Below, one piece after another: positions 1 through 7,890 of a DNA stretch of 64,000 nt. Under the pieces are notes generated by a model. That model made no database searches, was not told the DNA's origin, and was given only the letters and a program-made list of their open reading frames with translations. Positions within the stretch are counted from its first letter, which is position 1; every line of letters begins with the position of its first letter. This DNA comes from Streptomyces caeruleatus (GTDB lineage Bacteria; Actinomycetota; Actinomycetes; Streptomycetales; Streptomycetaceae). Location of the stretch: NCBI RefSeq assembly GCF_001514235.1, contig NZ_KQ948940.1, forward strand, positions 1-64,000, in the 5' to 3' direction. The translations under genes and the position numbers were made by a program.

Positions 1-1
1 A

Positions 2-547
2 GGCCGATCCACCTCCGACATGCTCGACATCCTCGACCTGGAGCGGGCCCACGCAATAGCCGACACCCTCCAAGAGGCCGCAGAGCGGATCCGCGAGGGC
101 GAAGGCGTCAGCGGCCCGGCCGCCTCCCGGTTCATCGACGCCGTCCGCGAGTTCGAGCGGACCTATCCCGGCGGATTCCTCAGCGAACGGCAGGCGAAGT
201 CCCTGCTGAACAACCCCCGACTGCAGGTCTTCGCCGACACCCAGGCCATGCTGATCTGCAACAAGGACCCGCTCAAGGCCCTCTGCGACCCGCACCGGGG
301 CCGTCCCGGCCACCGGCCGCCGCCCGCCCCCAGCCATGACCGATGCCAGCGAGCCTGCGCGAACATCGCCCGCTCCGACAGCCAGATCGAACAACTGAAG
401 GACGAAGTGTCCGAACTGAACGACGAGATCAACGACGGGCTCAACCCCCGTCCCATCGAACTGCGGCTGCGGCAGCGCAGGGACGCACAGCAGTCCGTGA
501 TCGACAAGCACGAAGCCACCCGGATCGTCGTGAGGGCCGGAGCATGA
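2..547 (+). CDS. C-terminal part of a tyrosine recombinase/integrase (5' end outside window)
   Basis: The frame is open from the first bases, so only the last roughly 180 residues are visible and the catalytic Arg/His/Tyr set lies mostly upstream. The visible end has a segment with spaced cysteines (LICNKDPLKALC, then DRCQRACANIARSD) and a charged helical tail. That ending is typical of the larger recombinase of actinobacterial Tn554-like cassettes, where two or three recombinase genes are followed by a small HTH/coiled-coil protein. The next gene starts inside this stop codon (ATGA), which fits such a cassette. Family recognition is by pattern; the exact class is inferred. Confidence 0.6.
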   Translation, partial: GRSTSDMLDILDLERAHAIADTLQEAAERIREGEGVSGPAASRFIDAVREFERTYPGGFLSERQAKSLLNNPRLQVFADTQAMLICNKDPLKALCDPHRGRPGHRPPPAPSHDRCQRACANIARSDSQIEQLKDEVSELNDEINDGLNPRPIELRLRQRRDAQQSVIDKHEATRIVVRAGA

Positions 548-1059
548 CCGTTGACCAGAACCCCGATCCGCAGGGCCCGGCCTGGATCGCGGCCATGATC
601 GGCACGACCATGGAGCAGATCGCTGCGGCCGGTGAAGGGAAGGCGTCCGACGCTCAAGAGGTCAAGGCCATCACCGAGGCCATGGTCCGCTTGCTCGCCG
701 GAACTCCTCTCCGGTCCGACGGCCAGCTCACGATCAAGTCCCTCGCCGAGGAAGCCGGTCTCAAGCGCAACAAGCTGACGCACAAGCACACCGGGATGAA
801 GGACCTCTTCTATGCGCTGGTGAAGGCGCAGGGCTCCCGGCCCGTGGTCGCGGAGAAACTGCAGCAGGAGAACGACGAACTCAGGGAAAAAGTCCGCGAG
901 TTGCAGGAAGAACGACGCAAGCTGCGAGGGGCAATGAAGCAGTTCGCCCGCGTCGTCCACGTCCTGGAGGTCGAGAACCAGCAGCTTCGCGAGCACAACC
1001 AGCCCGGGGACACCGTCCGGCCACTACCCCGCCGGCGCCGTCCGCAGCCTGTCCGTTAG
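544..1059 (+). CDS. TnpC/DUF6262-like recombinase accessory protein
   Basis: 171 residues, starting at the ATG that overlaps the preceding stop. The N-terminal half has a helix-turn-helix-like segment (TIKSLAEEAGLKRNKLTHKHTG, shown only in part here as residues near 62-83). It is followed from about residue 100 by a long charged heptad-type coiled coil rich in E, L, K and R. In Tn554-type elements the third gene (tnpC) has this kind of HTH plus coiled-coil layout and helps the recombinases choose site or orientation. No enzyme motif is visible. The tight overlap argues for co-translation with the integrase. Confidence 0.55.
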   Translation: MTVDQNPDPQGPAWIAAMIGTTMEQIAAAGEGKASDAQEVKAITEAMVRLLAGTPLRSDGQLTIKSLAEEAGLKRNKLTHKHTGMKDLFYALVKAQGSRPVVAEKLQQENDELREKVRELQEERRKLRGAMKQFARVVHVLEVENQQLREHNQPGDTVRPLPRRRRPQPVR

Positions 1060-1113
1060 TTGTTGCTGGCCATGACGATGGTGACGCTCGTGCGCAGGCA
1101 GGAGCCTTCGGCG

Positions 1114-1132
1114 TCCCTCGATGTTCGAGGGA
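1114..1132 (-). terminator. Hairpin just past the MFS exporter gene
   Basis: TCCCTCGA and its exact complement TCGAGGGA are separated by 3 bases, 14 bases beyond the exporter stop. There is no clear U-tract, as is common in Streptomyces terminators. Confidence 0.5.
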
Positions 1133-1145
1133 GCGTTCGCACGCG

Positions 1146-2324
1146 TCATTGGAGCACCTCGGCACCGCGGTCGGCTGCGACCACAGCACGGAGCGGGAAC
1201 GCGATGATCAGTGTGACCGCGACGAGCAGGCCGCTCGCCCACAGCGGCCCGAGGTTCCCGACTCCGGTGTTGAGGGTGGTCGCGGCGATGAGGGGGCCGA
1301 CGGTGGCACCGACGTTGAGTGCCGCGGTCGCATACGAGCCTGCCATGACGGGAGCTCCTGCGGCCTCATAGAGGACCCGTGTGATCAGCGTGCTGCCCAG
1401 CGCGAACGACAGCGCGCCCTGCATGAACGCGAGGGTGAACAGGGCGCCCGGCTCGTCGGCCAGCACAGCCAGGGCCAGCCAGCCGATGAGCAGCAGTGGA
1501 CCACCGACTGCGATGACCAGACCGGGACGTTGGTCGGACATCCGGCCGGCGACGGTGACGCCAACGAAGGAACCGGCACCGAAGAGCACCAGAACGACAG
1601 AGATCCACAACTCGCCCAGCCCGGCGGTGTCGGTCACAACGGGGGCGAGGAAGGTGAAGCTACCGAACGTTGCTGCGTTCACCAGCGCGCCGAGCAGCAT
1701 CACCAGGATCAGCCGCGGCTTGGTGAGCTGGGCGAGTTCGGCTCGCAAGACTGTCCTGCCCGTCGCTTCCTCTTGCACCCGTTCCGCTGGGATCCCCTTC
1801 AGGATGCCGAGAGCTGCAGGCAGGCAGAGAGCGGCGACAGCCCAGAATGTGGCCCGCCAGCCGAGCAGCGTGCCGAGTACCGATCCGCCCGGGACACCGG
1901 CGATCGTGGCCACCGTCGTGCCTGACAGCAGTACGGCCAGCGCACGTCCCTTCTTGTCGGGCGGGACCAGCATGGCGGCGGCCGTCAGGGCGACGGCAAG
2001 GAACCCCGCGTTCGCGAGCGCGGCGACGACTCGAGTGGCGAACAGGACCGGGAAGCTCGTGGTGATGGCACCCACGGCGTGAGCTGCCGCGAAAGCGAAG
2101 ATGAACCCGAGAAGGCTGGAGCGCCTGGGCCAGTTGCGGGCCAGCGCAGCCACAAGGGGGGCGCCGACGATCATGCCGATCGCAAAGGCTGACGTGAGCA
2201 CGCCTACTGTCCCGACTGTGACGTCGAAATCTGAAGCGATGTCCGGCAACAGGCCCGCGAGCATGAACTCCGAGGTGCCCATGGCGAAGACCGCCATGGC
2301 AAGCAGGTACAGGGGGAAAGGCAT
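1146..2324 (-). CDS. Cmx/CmlR-type chloramphenicol-efflux MFS transporter
   Basis: 392 residues with about 12 hydrophobic segments. It begins MPFPLYLLAMAVFAMGTSEFM, and the GTSEFM signature in helix 1 is characteristic of drug:H+ antiporters of the DHA1 family, in particular the actinobacterial Cmx/CmrA/CmlR chloramphenicol exporters. Other family blocks are SAFAIGMIVGAPL, the MFS loop motif NWPRRSS, VALANAGFLAVALTAAAM, and a late block with SFALGSTLITRVLYEAAGAP. The start at 2324 is chosen because GGAG lies 8 bases upstream; an ATG 13 codons earlier lacks this. It should sit in the cytoplasmic membrane and expel chloramphenicol-like drugs. The exact substrate is inferred from family resemblance. 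Confidence 0.85.
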   Translation of the reverse strand: MPFPLYLLAMAVFAMGTSEFMLAGLLPDIASDFDVTVGTVGVLTSAFAIGMIVGAPLVAALARNWPRRSSLLGFIFAFAAAHAVGAITTSFPVLFATRVVAALANAGFLAVALTAAAMLVPPDKKGRALAVLLSGTTVATIAGVPGGSVLGTLLGWRATFWAVAALCLPAALGILKGIPAERVQEEATGRTVLRAELAQLTKPRLILVMLLGALVNAATFGSFTFLAPVVTDTAGLGELWISVVLVLFGAGSFVGVTVAGRMSDQRPGLVIAVGGPLLLIGWLALAVLADEPGALFTLAFMQGALSFALGSTLITRVLYEAAGAPVMAGSYATAALNVGATVGPLIAATTLNTGVGNLGPLWASGLLVAVTLIIAFPLRAVVAADRGAEVLQ

Positions 2325-2350
2325 CGAGTGGCTCCGAGGTGAGGAGAGGC

Positions 2351-2368
2351 ACGAGAAAGTCATCTCGT
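2351..2368. promoter_or_regulatory. Inverted repeat in the exporter 5' leader
   Basis: ACGAGA, 6 bases, then TCTCGT, lying 27 bases upstream of the exporter start. Chloramphenicol exporters are often controlled by translation attenuation, so this may be a leader stem or an operator. A short leader peptide could not be assigned with confidence. Confidence 0.25.
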
Positions 2369-2369
2369 C

Positions 2370-2825
2370 ACCGCGGCCAGCCCCAAGGACGAACGCACTC
2401 GTCCCGCCACAGAATGCGGCGCGACGACAAGGGCTACGAACTCAGAGTGCCGGATGTGAGCTGATGTCCGTTTCGGGGTTGGGCCTGGGTTAGGAGCCCT
2501 GGTCGGCGGGGCGAGTGGACGGTCAGGGGCAGGGCTGAGCGAACAGGCCGGGCTCGGGTTCGGTGAGGATGCCCCGTGTGACCAGGCGTGTGTCGCTGAA
2601 CACTCCGAGGAGCGTGCCGGCGTGGCGCAGGTCGGCGCTCACCGCTCGGAAGCCGCCTCCGTGTAAGCGGGTACGTCGGGGCCGGTGGCGTATCGCCTTG
2701 CTGGGGCACCGGTTACTGCCGCTCGGCGCATGAGGTGTTGTTCGACGTGATCGAAGTCGGCCGCAAGCTGGACGCCTGGCTGCGGTGGGTCCGGTTCGTC
2801 GCGGCCGCGGAGCGATGCCGGAGCG
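2370..2825. other. Intergenic stretch with no supportable gene
   Basis: About 450 bases between the exporter leader and the ArsR gene. A plus-strand reading near 2715-2815 (VLFDVIEVGRKLDAW) has protein-like composition and could be a fragment of a lost gene, but it lacks a start and soon degenerates. Nothing else is supportable. Confidence 0.4.
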
Positions 2826-3179
2826 TCAGGCGCTCTCGGCGTTCACGTAGGGCTCCACGCGGCCGACGCTCTCCTTGAGGACGAGGTCGAGCAGTCCGGG
2901 GAACCGCTGGTCCAGATCTTCCTTGCGCAGCGTGTTGAAGCGGCGGGTGCCGACGTCGTGCTGCCGGATGAGGCCGGCCTCGCGCAGGACGCGGAAGTGG
3001 CGGGTGAGTACGGACGCGGTGACGTCCTGGGTGAAGCCGCTGCAGGCCAGGCCAGGGGAGACGGAGAGGGTGACGACGATGGTGAGCCGGGTCTCGTCGG
3101 TCAGCGCGCTCATGATCTTGAAGAGGTCGAGGTCGTCCGTGTCGGGGTGAACGAGGGGGGACGAGGTGCGACTGGCCAT
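2826..3179 (-). CDS. ArsR-family winged-helix regulator
   Basis: 117 residues. The winged helix runs through LFKIMSALTDETRLTIVVTL (residues about 18-37), a recognition-helix region SVLTRHFRVLREAGLIRQHDVG, and a wing ending RRFNTLRKEDLDQRFPGLLDLVL. This layout is the ArsR/SmtB small-regulator fold. No clear metal-binding CxC pair is visible; single cysteine CSGF is present, so a redox or organic ligand is possible. It faces away from the aldehyde dehydrogenase remnant and old yellow enzyme and is probably their regulator. The ATG has only a weak ribosome-binding site. Confidence 0.8.
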   Translation of the reverse strand: MASRTSSPLVHPDTDDLDLFKIMSALTDETRLTIVVTLSVSPGLACSGFTQDVTASVLTRHFRVLREAGLIRQHDVGTRRFNTLRKEDLDQRFPGLLDLVLKESVGRVEPYVNAESA

Positions 3180-3189
3180 GGGGAAAGAA

Positions 3190-3230
3190 TAACCCCTGCC
3201 CTATGTTCGCACCAACGCGTACATGGGTTA
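3190..3230. promoter_or_regulatory. Inverted repeat TAACCC...GGGTTA between ArsR and the divergent unit
   Basis: TAACCC at 3190-3195 is mirrored by GGGTTA at 3225-3230 in the divergent promoter region. This is a plausible ArsR operator, though the arms are short and widely spaced. Confidence 0.3.
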
Positions 3231-3348
3231 CAGTGAAGGCACGGATTGACCCTTCATCCGTCATCCACCGGGTTGCCCATCACCGGTACCACGGCATGCC
3301 CCCAACGCCTTTGACGGCGCGGCGTGCATCAAGAACGGAGCACACCCC

Positions 3349-3558
3349 ATGACCACAACACAGGCGACCGAGCCGAGGACGTACCGGAGCGAAACGGCCG
3401 CGGAGGTGGTCGGCCGCCTTCGTGCGACCTTCAACACCGGCGTCACCCGCCCACTGGACTGGCCGGCGGGCGGCGGCACCCCTGACTTCGTCGCCTGGCT
3501 GGCTGCTGATCGTGCGCAAGGAGCGAACGCCCGTACTCCGGCGGGCAGTTGCGCTTGA
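3349..3558 (+). pseudogene. N-terminal remnant of an aldehyde dehydrogenase
   Basis: The first 40 or so residues, including ETAAEVVGRLRATFNTGVTRPLDW, read like the start of Streptomyces NAD(P)-dependent aldehyde dehydrogenases, which normally continue for about 450 residues. Here similarity is lost after residue 45 and a stop follows at 70. A different frame then gives LLIVRKERTPVLRRA, suggesting frameshift and deletion. A usable ribosome-binding site (GGAG) is still present 9 bases before the ATG. It lies between the ArsR gene and old yellow enzyme and was probably part of the same detoxification unit. Confidence 0.55.
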
Positions 3559-3780
3559 ACCGGCGTCAACACCGACACCGACACCGACGCTGACGGCATG
3601 CGGCTCTCACCGCGTTCGTCGCCCACACCACCCACACCCCGATCGCGGTCCTGGAACCGCGTCACCGTCAGCGGGCCCGCGCCTGCCCGAGGACCGCATT
3701 CGCGCCTTTGCCGGGACGGCGCAGACCCCCTGCGTCGCAGACCTTCATCCCGTTTCCCTCCCTATTGCAGAAAGAAACCC

Positions 3781-4896
3781 ATGACTGTCAACGCTTCAGA
3801 AGTTTCATCCGTTCCGTCACTTTTCTCCCCCGTCTCTCTCGGGAAGATCGAGCTCGCCAACCGCATCGTCATGGCACCGCTGACCCGGGTCCGGGCCGGT
3901 TCCTCCGGCATCCCCGGGGATCTGATGGTCGAGTACTACCGGCAGCGGGCGAGCGTCGGAATGATCACCGCCGAGGGCACCTACCCCGACCACGCGTCGC
4001 AGGGGTTTGTCGGTGAGCCGGGCATCGCCACCGACGAGCAGGCGGCCGGCTGGCAGCGGGTGTTCGAGGCGGTGCACGCCGAGGGCGGCCGCATCGTCCT
4101 GCAGATCATGCACGCCGGCCGCCAAACCCACCCCGACATCAACGGCGGCCGCCGCATCCTCGCCCCCAGCGCGATCGCCAGGACCGGCGAGACGTTCACC
4201 GAGAAGGGCGAGCAGCCCTACCCCGTACCGGAAGCGATGACCACCGCAGAGATCCGTGCAGCCCTGGAGGACTTCGTCACCGCGGCCCGCCGGGCCATCG
4301 AGGCGGGAGCGGACGGCGTGGAAATCCACGGCGCCAACGGCTACCTGCTCCACCAGTTCCTCTCCCCGGCGGCCAACCAGCGCACCGATGAATACGGCGG
4401 CTCGCCGCACAACCGCGCCCGCTTCGTCGTCGAGGTCGCAACGGCCATCGCCCAGGCCGTCGGTGCCGAGCGGGTCGGGCTGCGGATCTCGCCGGAGATC
4501 GACTTCGGGGACGTCTTCGAGACCGACCGGGACGACGTCCTGGCCACCTACGGCACCCTGCTCGACCAACTGCGCCCGCTGGGCCTGGCCTACCTCTCCG
4601 TACTGCACACCGAGCCGGGCGGCGACCTGGTACAGGAGCTGCGGCGGCGCTTCGACGGCAAGCTGATCGTCAACAACGGCCCCCTCGGCGGGGGGCAGAC
4701 CACCCGCGAGCGGGCGCTCCAGCAGATCGAGGCCGGCCACGCCGACGCCGTGGTCGTGGGCCGGGCCCTCATCGCCAACCCCGACCTGGTCGAGCGCTGG
4801 CAGGGTGGCCACCCGGAGAACGAGCCGCGGCCGGAACTGTTCTACGGGCCGGGCGCCGAGGGCTACACCGACTACCCCTTCCTCGAAGCGGCTTGA
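3781..4896 (+). CDS. Old yellow enzyme-family alkene reductase
   Basis: 371 residues, full length for a FMN-dependent NAD(P)H:flavin ene-reductase. It opens with SLFSPVSLGKIELANRIVMAPLTR, the family start. LQIMHAGR lies at 107-114. The catalytic HxxN pair is HGAN at 183-186, followed by Tyr188 as proton-donor candidate in GYLLHQFLSP, then the conserved RTDEYGGS at 201-208. The FMN-phosphate region NNGPLGGG and DAVVVGRALIANPDL are near the C-terminus. These enzymes reduce the C=C bond of alpha,beta-unsaturated carbonyls and nitro compounds in the cytoplasm. Placement after an ArsR gene and an aldehyde dehydrogenase remnant suggests an electrophile-stress unit. Confidence 0.92.
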   Translation: MTVNASEVSSVPSLFSPVSLGKIELANRIVMAPLTRVRAGSSGIPGDLMVEYYRQRASVGMITAEGTYPDHASQGFVGEPGIATDEQAAGWQRVFEAVHAEGGRIVLQIMHAGRQTHPDINGGRRILAPSAIARTGETFTEKGEQPYPVPEAMTTAEIRAALEDFVTAARRAIEAGADGVEIHGANGYLLHQFLSPAANQRTDEYGGSPHNRARFVVEVATAIAQAVGAERVGLRISPEIDFGDVFETDRDDVLATYGTLLDQLRPLGLAYLSVLHTEPGGDLVQELRRRFDGKLIVNNGPLGGGQTTRERALQQIEAGHADAVVVGRALIANPDLVERWQGGHPENEPRPELFYGPGAEGYTDYPFLEAA

Positions 4897-4908
4897 GGCC
4901 CACGGTCA

Positions 4909-4949
4909 CGCCTGTCCATGCGGCAGCCCCACTCACCCATGGACAGGCG
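4909..4949 (+). terminator. Hairpin after old yellow enzyme gene
   Basis: CGCCTGTCCATG and its exact complement CATGGACAGGCG form a perfect 12-bp stem with a 17-base loop, starting 13 bases past the stop. There is no T-run. Confidence 0.55.
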
Positions 4950-5189
4950 CCGACCGGCGACACTGCGCCCGCCCCCTTGAGCCCGTGGTCACACCGGCGA
5001 TCACCGGCTCGAGGACCGTCGGGTCCGTCGGGGCGTTGACGGTCCGCAGGTTCCTGGTCAGCAGCCTGCGTTCGGTGACCTCGGCGAGCACATCGCTCTC
5101 GTGCGTGGCCACCGCGGCGGCCTTCGGCCACAGCTGACGCCTGTGACGGTTTTCCGGCGGCGGCCCATCCACCAGGTCCGCCTTCCGTA

Positions 5190-5384
5190 AGGGAGTCCTT
5201 CGCCGATATCCGTCAGTTCGCCGCGGCCGACACCCCGCTGCGGGCACGGCAAATCTGCGAGGCGATGGGCATGGAGATCGCGCCCAACAACATCAACAAC
5301 ACCCGCCTGAAACTCAAGCGGCTGACCGAGCGCGGCATCCTGGTCGAGACCGAGCAGGGATTGTTCGCCCAGCCGCGGCCATAG
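5190..5384 (+). pseudogene. C-terminal remnant of a winged-helix-like protein
   Basis: The frame ending at 5384 reads FADIRQFAAADTPLRARQIC, EAMGMEIAPNNINNTRLKLK and RLTERGILVETEQGLFAQP. This alternating helix, recognition helix and wing pattern matches the C-terminal domain found at the end of several actinobacterial transposase-linked proteins. No start codon or N-terminal domain is present and the frame upstream is uninformative. It is therefore called a fragment. The parent family is not identified with certainty. Confidence 0.35.
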
Positions 5385-5625
5385 CCGCCCGGCGGCCCCC
5401 CGAGCAGCCTGCCTACCCCAACCGACAGGGCAATACAGACATCAAGTCACGTACCGCCCTCTCAGTGGTTCAGGGGGCTGACGGCGTGACCGAAAGCCCC
5501 CACGTCGTCTGACTCAGGACTCGACATGGCTCGCACGCTACCGGACCGATACCCGTCAAGGCACCTCGGTTTCACCGGCATTGGCCTGTGCCACCGACGT
5601 CATGTCCCGCAACAGCAGTTAGCGG

Positions 5626-6462
5626 TCAGCCGATGCCGCCTGCCGCGAGCAGGCCGCTGACCTGCCGCCGCAGCGGACCCTCAAGTTCGGGATGATCACC
5701 CCGTCCGACCATCACCAGCAGTTCCGCCGCCGCGAACAACTGGGTCTGGCGGCCGGAGGGGGTGTCGAGCACGTCCGCGAACGTCTCGAAGACACGAGCG
5801 GCGACCTCGGGCACCAACAGCGAGTACGCATGCAGCATCGCCGCATCGAACCCCGCCGGACCCAGGCCCCAGCCTTCCCAGTCCAGCAACACGCAGGTCC
5901 CGGATGTCACGTTTGCCCAGTGCATGTCGCCATGACTCGCGGTGAAGACCTTGACCTCGGTCGGCACGGTTCCGTCGCTGACCCAAGTCAGACGACGGGT
6001 CACCAGATCCTGCCGGACCGAGACACGGTCCGTTGCGGTCACAGCGACCGCATCGAGTGACGAGCGGAACTGGCGCCACCACTGATCCGGAAGACTGATC
6101 GGTTCCCGCAGCTCAGGAGTGGCCGAGCACACCGACTCCGGGACGAACGTCGACAGTTCCGCGCGAAACCGCAGGCCGTCCTCGGCGGTCTCCCAGACGT
6201 CCATGAGTTCCGGCTTGCGGACTCCGGTCACTGCCTGAGCCGTCGCCATTCCGGACCACAACTTCTCCGGCACCTTCTCCGCAGGCGCGGCAACCACCCG
6301 CAGCCATGCCTTCCCGCCCGGACGCTCCACCAGCCGACCGAACGTCCGCCCCCGCCAGCCCAAGCGCGGCTCACCGACCGGACGAGCACTGAACCGGGCC
6401 GCCGCTTCCTCGAAGACCTTCGCGATCAGCACCTGATCGGGCCCCTCTGGGGTCCACTGCAT
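5626..6462 (-). CDS. Aminoglycoside-phosphotransferase-like kinase
   Basis: 278 residues using the ATG at 6462, which has AGGAGAG 5 bases upstream. The Brenner motif of the protein-kinase-like APH/choline kinase fold is present as SHGDMHWANV (catalytic Asp in HGD, then Asn), with the metal-binding LLDWEGWG about 10 residues later. Length and motif spacing fit a complete member. The family phosphorylates small molecules such as aminoglycosides, macrolides, choline or sugars with ATP in the cytoplasm. The substrate cannot be told from sequence. A damaged relative lies immediately upstream on the opposite strand. Confidence 0.75.
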   Translation of the reverse strand: MQWTPEGPDQVLIAKVFEEAAARFSARPVGEPRLGWRGRTFGRLVERPGGKAWLRVVAAPAEKVPEKLWSGMATAQAVTGVRKPELMDVWETAEDGLRFRAELSTFVPESVCSATPELREPISLPDQWWRQFRSSLDAVAVTATDRVSVRQDLVTRRLTWVSDGTVPTEVKVFTASHGDMHWANVTSGTCVLLDWEGWGLGPAGFDAAMLHAYSLLVPEVAARVFETFADVLDTPSGRQTQLFAAAELLVMVGRGDHPELEGPLRRQVSGLLAAGGIG

Positions 6463-6505
6463 CAGCTCTCTCCTACGGCATCCGGTCCATGAGAACCTCC
6501 TCAAT

Positions 6506-6943
6506 ATGGCAGGCCTGTCGTCGACTCCGGACAGTCGTCAACCAAGCACCCGAGGCCCATCCCGGAAGACAAGAAGCAACACGCCTGGACTTGCCACGGA
6601 ACTGCACTGGGGCAACCTCACCGGGCACCCCCTCACCATTCTCGATTGGGAAGGATGGGGGCGCATGCCGGTTGGGTTCGATGTCGGCATGATGCACGCC
6701 TACACCCTGCGCGCGCCTGAGACCGCGGCTCGCCTCCGTGCCGAGTTCGCCCACATCCTCGACACCGAACCGGGCCGGACCGGCGAACTCGTCGCCGTCG
6801 CCCAGCTCCTCCAAGTGGCCTCGCGCGGAGGACATCCCGAACTCGCCCCGCTCCTGGCCGAACACGCCCACAAGCTCACGGGCGTACAACCGCCGAACAC
6901 CGGCCGGCAGCTGCCGCTCGGGCCGGTCCAAACCTCTACGTGA
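6506..6943 (+). pseudogene. Broken second copy of the APH-like kinase
   Basis: The readable frame keeps only the kinase C-terminus: LHWGNLTGHPLTILDWEGWG, then HAYTLRAPETAARL and GHPELAPLLAEH. These line up block by block with the intact neighbour (DMHWANV, LLDWEGWG, HAYSLLVPEVAARV, DHPELEGPL). The catalytic HGD is lost: the sequence reads ATEL where THGDL is expected, and the upstream similarity continues in a different frame (LRTVVNQAPEAHPGRQEATR), so at least one frameshift lies near 6595. The N-terminal lobe is absent. Confidence 0.6.
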
Positions 6944-7580
6944 GGGCCCCGCAGCGAGATCGTCGGGGACGGAGCGATCACCCACGATGTCCCTTGCCCG
7001 GTTCCTGAGGAGTCGGGCACGCCTTGTACCTGGGAAGCTCGCTGCGCTCTGTCGTAGCCGTGCGCGAGGATCAAGCCGCACCCCTCACTGGGTGTGGGGA
7101 CGGAAAGGGGCCTCCATGCCTGTCGTCAAGTGAGGCGTGTGGTTCGGGGTTCGTAGAAGGTGCCGTCGCTGAGCATGGCGCGTCGCGGGTGTCGGTCTTT
7201 CCTTCGCCCGGGTAGAAGGTCAGCGGTCCGCCGCATGGACAGGCCCGGCAGATGGGCGACCTGGCAGCCCCTGTCGCGGCCACATCGCGGTCCAAGTGCT
7301 CGCGCTGCCCATCGTGGTGACGGCGGTGGCGTCGGAGGCTAAGAAGGGCGGATGCGTTCGCTTCTCGGCGAGCGTCGAGTACGTCGAGGACCACCCCTGG
7401 CCTGACTGTCCGTCCCCAGCATCCAGCGGAACATGCAGCCGCTCGGCGTGCGGATCCCACTGCGGCCCGTCACGACGAACCAGTGGTACGCCACGTTCTT
7501 CCAGCACGAAGTGACCGGTGTCACGTGCCGTTCCGGCTTCGGCGCGAGTTACCCCGGCCCCGGCCTCCCTGCTCGGCAAG
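6944..7580. other. Gene-poor stretch
   Basis: No frame here has a convincing start, ribosome-binding site and family-like content. A minus-strand reading around 7465-7515 (HFVLEERGVPLVRRDG) looks protein-like, but it is too short and its surroundings are degenerate. It most likely holds fragments of lost genes. Confidence 0.4.
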
Positions 7581-7869
7581 CTCGTCGGCCGGACCCATGT
7601 CCGCCCTCAGAAGATCAACATCGCCAACTGGACGACCCTCGACGCACGGCCCAGAGGGTCATCTGCCACCACGGGCTCCGACGCCCCCCCGCTGGGCCGC
7701 CGCCCGGACGATCCTCACGCACGTCACCGACCAGGTCCCCCGCGTCTGGCTCTTCGCCGAGGACGAGGTCTACGCCGTCGGCGAGGGCCTGGCCTTCGAA
7801 GGGCTCGGCATCACGTCCTCCGACCTGTCCAACGGCAGCTGGATCTACGCGCCGAAGTCGACGGCCTGA
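7581..7869 (+). pseudogene. Degraded gene of unknown family
   Basis: Two frames give protein-like pieces in the same order: KLVGRTHVRPQKINIANWTT near 7570-7640, then LTHVTDQVPRVWLFAEDEVY and VGEGLAFEGLGITSSDLSNG ending at 7869. A frameshift between about 7650 and 7700 is needed to join them. No start is identifiable. The family is not recognised. Confidence 0.3.
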
Positions 7870-7890
7870 TCCTGGGGCCCGCTCCCGCCC

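Noticed and set aside
2715..2815. Short protein-like stretch VLFDVIEVGRKLDAW
   Set aside because: Too short, no start and rapid loss of sense; not enough to name even a fragment family.
3817..4812. 331-codon minus-strand frame opposite old yellow enzyme
   Set aside because: Antisense to a gene with all catalytic motifs; composition is typical shadow sequence.
4960..5150. Minus-strand reading TERRLLTRNLRTVNAPTDPT
   Set aside because: It has some protein character but no recognised family and no start or stop context; left as possible debris.
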